Shown here piece after piece: positions 1 to 14,300 of a stretch of 64,000 bases of DNA (position 1 is the stretch's first letter; the number at the start of each line of letters is the position of its first letter). The notes under the pieces were generated by a model. It ran no database searches, was not told the origin of the DNA, and saw nothing but the letters and a program-made list of their open reading frames with translations. A program made the position numbers and the translations under genes. This stretch comes from Lycorma delicatula (lineage: Eukaryota; Arthropoda; Insecta; Hemiptera; Fulgoridae): NCBI RefSeq assembly GCF_047948215.1, contig NC_134455.1:150580575-150644574 (forward strand). The letters run 5' to 3'.

Positions 1-2206
1 TAAGAAACGAGGATATGACTCCAGATATCAAACTTTTTTCTTATACAAAGCTTCTAACCGAAAAAAAACTTCAACGGGGCTTCAATTTTCCCAAAAAAAT
101 TTACTTGAATTTTTATGATCTAGATTTTCAGTCTGGTTTTTAAGTATTTCCTTCACTATGGATCAAAATATGCCTGGATTACAAAATGTGGTATATTTTA
201 TGCAGATTGTGATGCAAGTCATTTGTTTTAAGTTGATATCTTTAAAAACATGGAAATTATTTCAACTTTTGGAAAACTTAAAAAAGTGCAAAATTAGTCA
301 ACTCAAAAAATGAAAAAGGACTTACTTAATACTTTCCAAATTTGATATTAAATCAGCAACAATGATTAGTATTGTTATGGAAATAAAAACTTTCTACGAA
401 GGAAGATTGGCAAATTAAATCTTAAAAATAAAACAAAATTAAATAAAAAGGGGATAGATATAAACCCTTCAACTAGATGAAAATTAGAATGACCTATTTT
501 GCTAAAAAAATGTTTCACTGCTCCAAAAATGTACTGCTCAAAATGCAATGTTTATTGTGTTTTACAAGAAATAAAGGATATTTATTACTTCTGTAATTAT
601 TGAGTTAGAAGATAATTATTGATATTTTTCTTTACATTAACTCCATTTTTTCATTACCCTGTTCATAATTTGTCAAGTTATTTCCATGTTATGGAATATT
701 TATAATAAAATGATTATAAATTGATTCACTTTTTTTGGGGAAAAAATTATAGTACTTTATTACTTTATACTTGGGGTGGCTTATGTTATTGAAGTCACAT
801 AGACCCTCTAATGTAAAATAATTGAAACTTACAGTTTACATACTATTTTAAATATTCTATGTAAACTGTATAACTAGGATTACAAATACATACATAATTT
901 TAATTGCTGTGAAATTCAAATTTTTGGCAATAAGGAATTAAAAATCACTTATCATATTACTTTGAGTGAATATGAGAAGCATGAGGAATAAATAATATTT
1001 TTGTAGCTATAAATAAGATTAACCATCAAAACAGGTACTATGGTAAGCAGTCATCACTAGTGATGACTGCTATAAAAATAATAAGTTCTAAAATTAATAT
1101 ATGCACTTGATGTCTTTCAAAATGATTTGAGTAGCAACTTATGGATTGATAATTCCTCATATTTGGTACTCAATACTTGTTGGGGATCACCACCATACAA
1201 ACAAAACAAAAAATCCTGATCAGTCACTGCAATTTTCAAACATTGCATTACCATCAAAGTCTTTAGATACATGGTAGGGTTAAAAACATGAAACTAAACA
1301 ATCTTACAAAAGACCTCAAAAATTATGACGTTTCCTTCTTTATGCAATAATAAATTGTAGGTAGATGGATTTTAAAAGAAATCTAGATACTCATAACTTT
1401 TAACTGTTGCCAAATAAAGCTTATGTTTATTAAACCTAAGTATTTTATTTTATTTAAAACTAACATATTACATATTAAACACGAACGGCAGACCTAACTT
1501 TGATTTCACATACCTTGTAAGAACAAAATATAATTTTTATACTAAATAGTAATTTACCGAAACATTTCAAACACATTAATAACCAAAAGTTGTCTTTCCT
1601 ATAAAATATCCAGCTCATTAATACCAGCACTACCGTGATAACGTTTCATTCCGTATTTACAGTTCCACTAATTTTAATAGTATTAACAAATTTAAGACAA
1701 TTAGATTTTCTTCCATGATTGATGATTTACTCTTACGTGCCCGGACCTGAAATTAAATATTTTATTAATGTATATGTTCATATTCGAAAAGCCATGTATT
1801 TACATTTCATAATCGGAGTGTGAAGTTAACTGTAGTCACGATTAAGTGTAACGGCTGTAAACATGACAAGATATCATTAATCGAATTTCAACAACATACC
1901 TTTGTCCATATCATTAATATAAACTATGCCGCAAACCTTGTGCCATTATGCAGTGACACCATCCATCAATAAAACACGACTGACTGAAATGATGTACTCA
2001 GGAATACTAATACTGCAACTTTGTCATAGAAAATCACCTACGTAATTACAGTCTCACAATCATAATTAAATTGTTTAGAATATATTTGGAATCGAATTAC
2101 TTTATTACGCTGCAGCCTTAATACCTGGAATAACCCTGAGATAATGTAATCAAAGACAGTACAGTATTTATAGATCAATATTTTCTGAAAGGAACCATCC
2201 AGTACC
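1..2206. other. Upstream AT-rich region, no gene recognised
   Basis: No long open frame and no recognised repeat. It holds a perfect 26-bp palindrome at 1046-1071. The promoter of the MINDY4-like gene should lie near the right end, but I see no clear TATA or initiator that I would defend. Confidence 0.5.
1046..1071. repeat. Perfect 13+13 bp palindrome, no spacer
   Basis: AGCAGTCATCACT is followed directly by its reverse complement AGTGATGACTGCT. It is mixed-composition DNA, so it is not explained by AT richness. Confidence 0.9.
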
Positions 2207-2236
2207 ATGCACTTCATTCTGCATGTTTGTGCCACA

Positions 2237-2308
2237 ATGGAAGAATCAACAAGAAACTACGTTGAATGCATTGGTGAATCATTAGTTAGAGAATATTTAA
2301 GTAAAAAG
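2237..2308 (+). CDS. MINDY4: MINDY4-like exon 1 (residues 1-24)
   Basis: Begins at ATG 2237 in a strong context (A at -3, G at +4) and encodes 24 codons ending SLVREYLSKK, matching the SLVREFL block near the N terminus of vertebrate MINDY-4. It ends in phase 0 at a GTAAAA donor. An in-frame ATG at 2207 would add ten residues (MHFILHVCAT) before an in-frame TGA at 2186. I prefer 2237 because the conserved block then sits at about the same distance from Met as in the vertebrate protein. The 5' UTR and promoter were not identified. Confidence 0.85.
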
Positions 2309-5300
2309 GTAAAAAACAATTACTGACTAATTTATCAACCACATTTAATTCTGTCTTGATTAATTTCACAAGTTTAGAGATTGATTATTTGGGATAATAT
2401 TTTAATTTTTGTAATGAAATTGTTTTAAAAAATATTTATTCAGACACTGTTATAAACGTATCGGGTTTAAGTTCTTTTACTATGCTCAAATGTTTTCATT
2501 TAGTATTATTATTGTATTTTTTAGTGCTATTTAATCAAGATTAATTAATTTTTATAAAATGGAATCATTTGAATGAAACGGGTTTTTAGGGACTGTAAAT
2601 TAATACAATCACCAATGTTTTAAAGCTTTTACTGCAAGAGGTAAATTTTGAAATGCTTAGTAAAATATGTCAATTTAAATCTTGCACTTTGTTGTAATAA
2701 ATTTTGGTTCAAAAGTGTATATGTTACCGTGAAAGACCGAAATTAGAGATGTCAACATTCAACAGTGAACGTCGACACTTACCAATTCGATGGTGAAAGA
2801 CCGAAACATTTGTTTATATTATTTACATTCGGACTTTCGCCAGTATATGTCGACGAACACAGATAAGCTGTAGTGAGGGTCGAAACGATAATTAGAAATA
2901 AAAAAAAAATCACCCAATACCAATCACTAATGTAAATAGATTACGAGAATCGTCATAAAAAGGAAGTTTGAATTTAAGCCAAACATAACCTACGCTCGCT
3001 AACCTCGTCTAATTAACGTTAAGTATACAAATTATACATGTTATTCAACAGCATTGGAGGCGATTAATCAAATTCATCGCATTCAGCATGTACCGATGGT
3101 GAAAGTAGTATAAAAAAAACAAATGGCAAACCATCTGACCATTTACTTGTATCGTTATCGTTCATCCACTTAGTTAACATATTCTTTATATCTTGAATGG
3201 CCCTTTCAATTTATAAAAAACTGAAATTTTGATTAATTTTTTTTATAAATGCTGTGAGTATATATATATATATATATATTTCCAAGCAAAATGCTAATTC
3301 AGTTAATTTTATTTTATTCCAATAAACGTTTCTTGCTGATGCATTAATTCACCGTAGAAGCTTGTAAAGTGGCTTATGCATGGGAAAATGAGATTTGTAG
3401 CTTATGACAAATGCCATACCTAATAGGGATTTAAACATTGGATCTCCAAATGAAAGGCTAAGATGATACCACTACACCACAGATCGGCATTTTACCTAAT
3501 TCTTTCCTGCAATTAATTTGTATTTACATTTGCAAGTAGCTCAGCATACATGTTTAAGTTTTTTATTTTTAGATGCAGTATCCATTAACTGTAAGCAGCT
3601 ATTATTTTTAATAAATAGAATGTTGTTGTTATTAATTAACCAATTTTAAGATCAGTTACACATACTCTATCTTTCATCAGCAGTGTTTTGTGAATTCAGC
3701 TCAGAGATAGTGTATATCAATCAATTTGTATGTTTTCTGTACAGATGTATTTTTTCTCATACATTGTAAAACACATTTGTATTACTTGTAATTTTATCTT
3801 TTTATTGTAATTTTTTTTAACTTATTATGTTTTTACTGTTTTTTAATGTTAGTAATTTCAAGGAAACCATTTCTGTGTGCTTTCCAAGAATTACTTTGTC
3901 TAAATAAGTAACCACATCAAACTGATGAGCTAGCTGGTGTGTGGTAGAGTGCTGGCTTTTTAAGCAATTGGCTTGGACTTTATTCCTGGCAAAGATTTAG
4001 TTCTTTATACATATCATTTTATTTAACTCATTTTTCTTCAAAAAATATTCAAAACATGTTCATGGTTATTATAACAATAATAACCAGGTCAATATTTGAC
4101 CTTTTCTCAGCATTAATTAATTTGGTTTTTTGTTTATTAAAGTTTAAGAATCAGCAGAGTGCTTCATAGTACACTTATTGATGGAAAACAATCAGTTTGG
4201 CAGTTGTTCATTCTTTCATTGTTGTTTAATTATTTGAGCAATTTTTATTGAATTTAAAATTTTTGTATCATTAACAATATTTTTAACACTAAGATATAAC
4301 AGCAATCAGATAAAATATTTAGTTTTCTAGTTAATATTTTGAAAATTGTTTCATGGTTAACCAAAACTGAAAACTAAAAGTTAATTACAATGTTTCCTAT
4401 GGGTTTGAGAGATTTATGTAAGTTATATTTTTTCTATCTTTATATACATTACTACAAAAATATTACTAACATTTATGTGAGTAATAGATATTTACAGTAT
4501 CTTATACTCACAAAAAGATGTTGAGAGTAATGAGATTTTTATATTTGTGATATTGAAAATTAATTCTAAGAGATAAACCATTTTTGTTATTGACAGGAAA
4601 AGTGTATACAGTAGGTAAGAGTATATCATCAATGATCCTTTCCAGCCTTTGTGATTGGCCTTTGCTGGCCTCCGTGGTATGAGTGGTAGGGTCTCGATCT
4701 TTCATCTGGAGGTCCTGGGTTCAAATCCCCATCAGGCATGGCATTTTCAGATGCAACGAAAATTGTCATTCATCTCATCCTATGAAGTAAATATCTAATG
4801 GTGGTCCCGGAGTTTAAAAAGAAAAAGTCTTTGTGATAAAGAATCTTAGTTTAGTTTTCAATGGAAGGTTTCTAGGGAAAACTGGTTCTGTTATTTTGTT
4901 CCAAAGAAATGGATTTTATTGAAGACGTGATGAGTTCAGCAGTTTTACTAAATACCAGTCCCAATAAACAAAAAAAATTGAGAAAATTAAAAAAAGGGGA
5001 AAAATGTTACTTCAGAGTATATAAATATATAAGAGGATAAATTATAAACAAAGTTGCACATTGTCCTGTATGTAGTAATAATAAATTTCTAAAAATCTCT
5101 ACGTGTTACTATCACCAAATCTAGGAAACTGCCCTCTGTCCTTGGAAGTGGCTAAAGATAGGTGGAAAATTTAATTTATTATGATGGAAGTGAAAATTCT
5201 TGGAAGCTAAAACGAAAAATAGAGTATTATAGTCAAGTATACTTTTTAACAATAAAAATTACAAAAAAAAACTTTATACATATCTGAACTAGTTTTGTAC

Positions 5301-8300
5301 ATTAGCTTCTTTAGACTGCTGCTGGGAGTATTGTGGTGTCATTGGAAGTAGTAATGGTGTATTTGTCGGGTTTTGAAAGATATTTGTTTTGTTTATATGT
5401 TCAAACGTTTTTGTGATTTAATTACATTTGCTTATTTAAAATGCTGTTTTGTACATGTTATGTATATTTATTATTTTGATTCTCTTAAGCATGTCTAGAG
5501 AAAATCATTATAGGTAGCAATGAACTAGAAAGTTTAATTTCTAATTGTCTTCTGTTATTCTGAATAAAGTCAGGCATTCAACTTGTCTGTGTATGCATAA
5601 TTTTATTAATTATGATACCATGATAAAGTCATTTGCACAGTAAGAGAGAAAATATTTTGAATACCTGAATCACAGGGCTATTCATGAGTTTGAGAAAAAT
5701 AATCTCCCATCTAAAACCTGGGTTAATACTATAATTAATACTACAACTATAACACTGATAGATAAAAAAAAATTGTTAATGTTTGTTGAAGTGTGATACC
5801 ATTTCTTGAATTGCTTTTTTGTGTACATTACAGATCTGTAAATACAATTTTTCTATCACCTTTAGTTTTAAATAAATTACACTTAAAAAAAAAAATTAAA
5901 GGAAAATATAGTAAAAATCTGTAAAATTTTGTAATTTTGCATGGCCATACCTGTGTTGGAATGATTTCGCTGATGCTCTTCTTTTTAAATAGCCTGAGAC
6001 ACATCCCAAATTAATGTACAACAGTAATCGGCTAACATGTTAGTATTCCATTTCCCTTTATAACGGTTTTCCATCACTGAAATGTCTTGGTGGAAACATT
6101 CATCGTGTTCGTCACTTACAACTCTGAGGTTGTCCGGGAAAAAATTCAGATATGAGTGGAGGAAATGCATTTTCAAAGACATTATATCCCATAGCTCTGT
6201 ATGAAGTAAGAAGTTGATTAACAATATTATAATTGTCGGATTTTTGCTTGCCAAGAAAAGTTCTACAAACGTCTTTAAATGAAACCCAAGCTGCACTTTC
6301 TACATTATTTAAAATTGAGTTAATTAGATCATCTTTGATCAACTCTCTTATCTGAGGACCAAGAAATGTTCCTTCTTTAATTTTTCATTCACGTACATTC
6401 GGAAATTTCTGCCAGATGTACAAAAATCCAGGACTATCCTTCTTCATTGCTGCAACAAAATTTTTCATTAGTCCTTGCTTGATATGGAGATGGAGTAAAA
6501 ATATTTTTTTTTGGATTCAGCTAAGGCTCATGAATAATATTTTTCTCATTTGTAGTTAAGTTGTCTCGTTTCTTCCACTCTTTGGTAAGATAATGTTTAT
6601 CCCTAGCTCGGTTGTCCCATTCGCAAAGAAAACACATTTACTTAGTATAGCCTAACTGCATGCCTAACAAAATAGCCATAACTTTCAAATCGCCATATTT
6701 GTTCCAGCTATGTTTTTTTTATAATTTCAAGAACCCTATGTTCTTTTTTTATACTATATTTTTTTTTTATTCTATGTTCTTTTTTTCAAGAACATGTTTC
6801 ATCACATCGTATGTCTCTTCAAAATTAATACCATAAGCGATTGGTATCGAAGGATATTTATTAACATTGAGTAGTAGAACCACTTTTAAACTATACTTGG
6901 ATAAATCTATGAAAAGGCGCAAGTCCTCAGGTTTATGAACTTGTCCTAAGTGCAACATAAGCTCATAAATATTTGTGCAATAAACCAAATTATTTTCATC
7001 AATAAAGAAATGAGAAAGTTTTTTTTGTTGGCTTTGAAAGCCTGAAATGTTTGTATTTTTTTAAGGAAATTCCAACCGTGCAGTCTTGATCCTAACAGTT
7101 CAGCTTCATTTACTGAAAAATGTAAATTCCTAATCAAGTCATTTAATTCACCTTGTGATATAAGATGTGGCTTATTGGAATATAATTCAAAATCAAAATC
7201 ATTGTTTCCTTCTTCAGTACTGCCTGATTCTTTATCGCTGCTTTCAAAATGCACATTGACAGGTAGCTCAGGAACTGGAATAATTTCACTGTGAGGTACA
7301 GGCCTGATTGCAGATTGCAATGATGGATATTTTACAGTATATTTAGATTTTTTAGAAATTCCAGACGCACTTGTTAAACAAAAGTAACAATCGGTTACAT
7401 GACTTTGGCATGGTTCATGCCAAATCATTGGTACACCAAATGGCAAAGCCTTCCGTGTACTTTTCAGCCATCCTCTTAAATATACAGAACAATTAGTGCA
7501 TACTATATGAGGAGCCACATTTATCCTGATCAATTTTACACTGAAAGTGCAAATGATATGGTTTTTTAATTAAAGATGAAATGTTTTTTACGGTAAACTC
7601 ACCACATACATAACAAAAGGCATTCACATCATTTACACAATTTTGAAGCATTATGACACTGCCCTATTAACAAACTTAAGACAGCAATAAGACTGAACAA
7701 AATCAATTCATTTATTCCTAAATCCAGTGCTCAATACAAACAAATACAATACAAACAAATACAATACAAACAAAGCTGTGTTTTCAGCTACATGCTTTGA
7801 CCTGCACAGACATGACTAATCTTGTCCATGAAGGCTCCTTCTTCAGTATTAGATATGATGTCATAATATATGATTATGATAAGATTTAATTCTTTGTCTA
7901 GTATTGTTTATTTATAGCTAACAAATTTTGTTAAAAAAGTTAAACAATAAAAAATGAGATAACAAAATATCATAATAAGCTTAAAATGCCAACTATATGT
8001 TGAAAAATTAAAAAAAAAATCCTTTAATTAAATTTAAACATTTTTCAAAAATGGTGGGTGATAGAAAGAATCTGAGTTTATAGTCAGTTTCATCATCAAA
8101 AAACAGATTAAAATCATGTATTGCATGTTAGGAAACAAAAATTATGTTCAGTGTAATTAATACCTGTAGTTATTAAAGATTGTTTTATATAAATTATTTC
8201 AATATTTCAAAATTGATTGTGGTTCTGATAAAACCTCAAATGATGTTCATACAATGAAAATATCAGATTAAAGAAATCGGCTGATTTAAAGAAGGTCCCT

Positions 8301-11300
8301 TATTCTTATTCTTACAATTTTGACTAAAATGGTTTTCATAAGCAACATCCAATAAAAAACGAAAATGTAAGACAATTCCTGACGGTCGACTTTATAATCT
8401 GTAGAAAATCTTAAAAACTGGTGTAATTTCATCCAAAATCACTGTTAGTAGTAAGGAATTGGATAAATACTATGTAAATATAATATGAAAATATTTTAAG
8501 GAAAATTTTCTGTATTAAGTCATTGTACTTTGACAGTTACAATGATTTAGGAAAGATTATAGATGGAAATTTTGATTGGGCAAACTGGTGAAGGAGTAAG
8601 TGCTAGTAAGTAAGAAAAGAAAGTGTTACTAAGGTTAAAGCAAAGATGCTGCTGTTCTTAGATACCTTGTAGCAATGTGAAAAAGGATAATAAAAGTTTA
8701 TAAGAGTTTTCATTATACATGATGAGATGGGATTAAAATAATATCTATAGTATCAATAAAGCACATATAAAACAAAATGGCATATAATATTTTATGTTTT
8801 TTTAGTTGAGATACCACCTGTTACATTTTTATTAGGTATAATATTTAATATAATTATACAATTAATAATACAATTATACAATTGTATTAATACAATACTA
8901 CATTAACTAATAACAATATTTAATACCATTACACAATAATTTTATTACATATTTGTAATATAATATATTATATATACATAATGTACATAAACAAGTAGAA
9001 TTGAAGAGCATCAAATTTGTTGTGAAGTGTATTTGTCATTTCTTACTAGATTTCATTTCATATTATAAGATTGTGATTATGTTTTCAACTCTGTTATAAT
9101 TATATAATTCAATAAATAATAATGATATTATAGGGGTGAAGAGATTAGCCACTACCACATTAGTTTAAGGCTAGTAAAATAACATGCTGTTCCCAAGAGC
9201 TTGCTTTGAAGCTGATAAATCTAATAGGATTTATGAGAGTCAAACCAGTTGTCTAGAAAATACTATTCAAATGATTCATAATTACATAATAATAAATAAT
9301 ATAAAAAATAAATTATTAAATATATCAAACATTATAAAACATTGTTTATGTTAGTTAATTTTATTAATGCAAGTGTGTAAAATTTATAAAAAAAGATAAA
9401 TATAAAGTAAAAACCAGTAATAAATTCATTAATAGTATAAAGAAGATAAAAATAGAAAAAAATATAAACTAGATATAACTGATATGTAAAACAAAAAATG
9501 AAAATAATTTACAACAAATTGCTTTCCCATTACCATCTAGTTATATTTTTGAAATCTTTTTACAACTCTAGATGAAAAATAGGTAAAATTTTAACAAAAG
9601 ATGATGATAAAAACTTATATTACAGTAGATATGTAGATGATTGTTTTTTTAGATTAGTTTTTTAAAATAAATTAATTACACTGCAAATACTAATAATAAA
9701 TTAAATCTAGAAGTTCCTGTGTACAAATCCCAGTCAGGCATAGCATTTTTCATATGTTACAAAGATTCCAAGCTTTGAGCTAATGTTGTGAATTAAAAAT
9801 AAATTAAATTTACAAAACCAGTATAATACATAAAATGATTAATTCTAATTTATTTAGAATTCAAAATTGTTAAAAAGTTAGCAACTACAAATTCAGTTAT
9901 TCCTGCTGAATTATACAAAATATAGGGGCAAGTAGCTGTATAAAAAGGAACAGGCATATAAATGCCCACCTCCTTTAGATACTTTAATAAAAATATAAAA
10001 TTTTATAAGTAATATAAAGCAATATTTTTAATGATGAAATGACCTTAAATGAAATAACAAAAAAAGAATTCACATTGACTTTAAATTTTACTAACCTTTA
10101 CAAAACCTATAAAATAATCAGAATTTTGTAAAAAATACAACACACATTTTGCATGCAAAAACAACAAAAATTCATTATCACATTATGTGTTTATAAAATA
10201 AAATGTCCTTAATTGTGAATTAAACTGAATTACACTGATCTAACTAATTATTGTATTCTTTTAACACATAAGATACTAACAACATAAAATGATCCAGTAA
10301 ATAAAATTCTAATTCAGCTATGATTGGATTAATAGAGAAACAAAATTTTCCTGAAGAGACAGATATAAAATTGTTTAAAAAATGGAGAACAGTCAACAAT
10401 TAATTTATATGAAAAGTTACGTGTATACTAATACAAAAAAAAAACATAGAGGAACAATAAAATTAATTTAATTAAAATATTGTAAAAACATTGTTTAAAA
10501 TTATTAATTTTTATCCCAAAGATTGGGACACAATCATGAAAACAAATATTTTAGCTTATTTTGAGGTTTTAAATTATTTTTAATTACTTTTTCATTTTAT
10601 GTCTTTAAGTGTTAAATGACATTCCTTTAGGAAAACCAGCGTAAGTGATAATTTAAACAAATTTCAAATCTATTAATAAAAAAGTAAGTAATATAGGTCC
10701 ATAATAAAAAAATTAAATTCAAATTTATCATACAATTGTTATACAAGATTAAGTAAGGTAAAATCAATACATTAAAGGATTTCTATTATCTTCTCACTAA
10801 TAACTAGAAGCAATTACACTAAAACCATAAACTGAATATATTCAAAGTCCTATGCAAGTAGATGAGGAGTAGGATTTAAATTATATATACATCAAACCAT
10901 GCAAGGCAGATGAACGTTTTATAAGGATGTGAAGCCAAAAATTTGCTACAATCACAATATAATTAATTAACTATTACAGTACAAGTAGTCTGTTTTAAAA
11001 CCTGTTATACAAAATACAAATTGTTTCGGCTGTGGGATCTTAGCTCAGCTGCAGACTAACTCTGAAATAGAAAAATTCTTTTTGTAGTGGTTTTGATTTA
11101 ATTACTTCTTTTCTCTATTGTTTGTAAATATTTTTTGTTAAATACAGTATGATAACTGTCTGCAGAACTCTTTGTCATTTTGTACTTTCCATCAGTGTCC
11201 TTAAAAATATGTAATTATGTAACTTGTATTTCTTATTGTTTAACATGAATGAATATACTGCACATAATTAAAATTGTTCAACTAACAAGGTATTCATTTC

Positions 11301-14300
11301 ATTTCAGGGATTTGAAGCCACACTCAGATGTCTGAGTTTAGAGTATCCAAAAAGAAAAATGCAAGTATACAATCGTGAAGAGCTCAGTGAACAATTAGGA
11401 GTACAAAATTTGTTAAATATTCAAGAAAATTATTTTTATTCTCATTCATCTGTTTTAGAAGTACTGTTGCAAGAATTCATAAAAAATAATAAAAAAATAA
11501 ACACTCATTCAAGTTTTAACAATATAAATTACAATTTAACTCAAAATTCTACAATGAAAAATGTACATTTTAATATAATTCAAAAAGAAATTGATATCAG
11601 AAATTTAGAAACGTCCATGAAGGGCAGTATGTTTAATGAAACAGGTAGTATCTGTAATAGCAGAATTCATAAAACATCTCACACTTATTTGGCAGCAGGT
11701 GGAAGAAAAAAACTGCAGAAATTTCAACCAGGCTTTGAAGCAGTCAAGTACTTTTTAAATTCAGTTTCCAAAGGCAAGTATTATTAATAAATCATTCTCC
11801 TTTAATTTTAGTTATAAAACACCAATTGGCAATATGTGCCTAATGCCTTATAATAATGTATTGTATTAGTAAGGTGTATAGTAAGTAGTAGTATATATAT
11901 ATTAGTAGTAGTAGTAATATTGATATAGTAGTTAAATCAGATTTATTTATAGTCTTGCAAATCTTAAGTTCTTTTTGCATGATGTGATACTGAATAATAA
12001 ATAAAAGTTGTATAGTGACTACTACATGAATTAGGATTGTTGATGTTTATTTAAAAAGATTTTTTTTTATAAATTAATTTACTACAGAAGCTTATAAAGA
12101 GGCTTGTACATGAGAATGTGAGTATGAAAATTTGTAGTGTATGAAAAATGTCATGCCTGACCAGGATTTGAATCTGGGACCTTCGGATGAAAGGATGAGA
12201 ACTACCACACCGCCATGAAAACTGACTTATAGTTTATTTCAAAAACTAACAGCTCCTAGAAAAAATTAACATAAGTTCAGTTATATATAACATTTTATAT
12301 GAGCACTTCAATGAACAGTTTTATTTATATTAAAAATTAGTGAATACAAAAGAAAAAAGATTTTTTTACCATTTTTGTTACAATTCAGGTTTTGCCATAT
12401 GATAGAAAAAATTTTATCTGACACTATTAATTTTTATCTGAAATTATTAATTTTACAACACAGAAGTTATAAAGTTAACATTGTTTTTTCATACATGATA
12501 ACTTCACATCATACATTGCAATTAACATCATTTACTCGGTTATAATATGATGGAAAACAATTAATGAAGAGATTGAAACAAAAATATCAGCAAATTCTGT
12601 GATAAATAAGTCTTTTATTGATTGGTTTTAAGCTTTTCAAGAAAAGAACACTTTTTTATTTATTATTCACGTTTTTGAAGCAGCTCATGTGGCAGAGATT
12701 CCAGTTTCATTATTAAAATACTAGGCTAAAATATTAAAATTTTCATACAAGTTCTTTAGAATAACAAGGATTTCCATAATTTTTAGTTATCTATTAATTA
12801 ATGCACCATCAGTAGGTCAGTCTTCATACTTTACATACTTCATCATACTTCCAAGATCAATTATTTTATTCTGATAGTTATTTATTTTGTTGCTCCATTT
12901 ATTTTTACTGTCACTATTAAAATGATTTTTTTGTATTCATATTAGTGTGTTGATGAATTGTTCCATTTTAATCTCATATACTGTCACGGAAAAATTTATT
13001 TTTTATAATACAAAATTCAGCCATGTGATGAAATTTACTCTATATTCATTGGAATTGTTTGAAGAAGCTATATTACTGGTGAAGTTTTGTATTCAGCAGG
13101 TTAACTTCCAGGTGCTTTTGGCTGTGCTGAATGGCAGGTGTAGATCCATATGTGAAATGTGACTAGTGTATGGTACCTATAAGGTTCTTATTCCACTGAT
13201 GTGTAGGTATTGTCAAAATATTTACCATTTCAGACAATTTAGGTTTGGATTTGGGATAGTGATAGCAGCCCTTATCACTTTGGGCAGATAGGAGGGATGC
13301 ATCTCTACTAGAAAAAGTACTGAACCACAAAACAAGTTCATGATTTTTAAACAGGAGCATTATAAATAAAAACTTCTACTGCTACAGAAATAATAATGAC
13401 AGAATTTGATATGAATTGGTTTTCCTCGTATTTTCAAATTCAACACATTAGTAATCATTTGCTACCTTCAATTTTATTTGACATTGTCCAGTTTGGAACT
13501 AGATATCATTCCGCAATGAATTTGAAGCAGAAGTTAATTTCTCATCAGTTGCTTGCATTTTATGGTAGGGATATGAGAGAAGAGAAAAGAAAGGATGTAG
13601 TTTTTGCTCCAATATTTGAGATGTGGGGTATATTTATTTTGGCAAGCAGAGTTTCTATAAATTAGGAATATATCAAATAGTTTATCAACTTGATAGTAAG
13701 ATAACCTTGATTTTTGTCCATTTAAAACATAATTACTAGAGAACTATTGTAATAAGCTAGTTAAATATGGTATGAAAATAATATTACTTTGAAGTGCACC
13801 CATAACATTTACTTCAATTGTAATTCCACGGTAGGAAATCAACTAATACAGAATGAAAACATAATACAGGATTATTTTGTCTAAGAAATTATGTCTGTTG
13901 CTTATGAATCAAACAAAATAGTTTATTTTATTACCAGTACGCCAACATACCACTTGTGAACAAATTGTCTGCTCCTCCATCTAAATTAACTGCAGTAAGG
14001 ACAACAGCAAAAATAAAAGATACATTTTATAAGAACTGATTGCTATAAACAAGAATTGACCAGTAAATAATTCATTCTTTGTATTTGATATAACTTTTGA
14101 TGGTTTCTTATGAAGCTCAAATGAATGAAAATATACTATTAAACATATAAATATGTAATTTTTATATAGATTAAATGTAATAGTTCAGCAGTTGAAAAAA
14201 AAAAACAAAGATGAGAATGATACCCATTTGATAATACAATCAACCTAACTGCTATTAACACCGTTTAAAAAAATAACACACCTTTGCTAGTTACAACATA

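Larger units (their letters stand above)
2309..5984. other. Intron 1, left part
   Basis: AT-rich intronic DNA holding two SINE copies (3343-3490 and 4667-4827), a TA microsatellite, a short pair of related motifs (GTGAAAGACCGAAA near 2730 and 2790, with an inverse near 2830) and a weak tRNA-like scrap near 3910-3990 (GTGGTAGAGTGCTGGC). No host exon seen. Confidence 0.5.
7652..11307. other. Intron 1, right part
   Basis: AT-rich. Contains a 15-bp tandem repeat at 7732-7774, a Penelope-type scrap near 9600-9660, a SINE tail at 9708-9805 and otherwise simple A/T-rich DNA. No host exon seen. Confidence 0.5.

Noticed and set aside
2038..2235. Minus-strand frame ending one base before the MINDY4-like start codon, looking like a divergent gene
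   Set aside because: No recognisable domain, and it reads antisense through the probable 5' UTR; best explained as chance.
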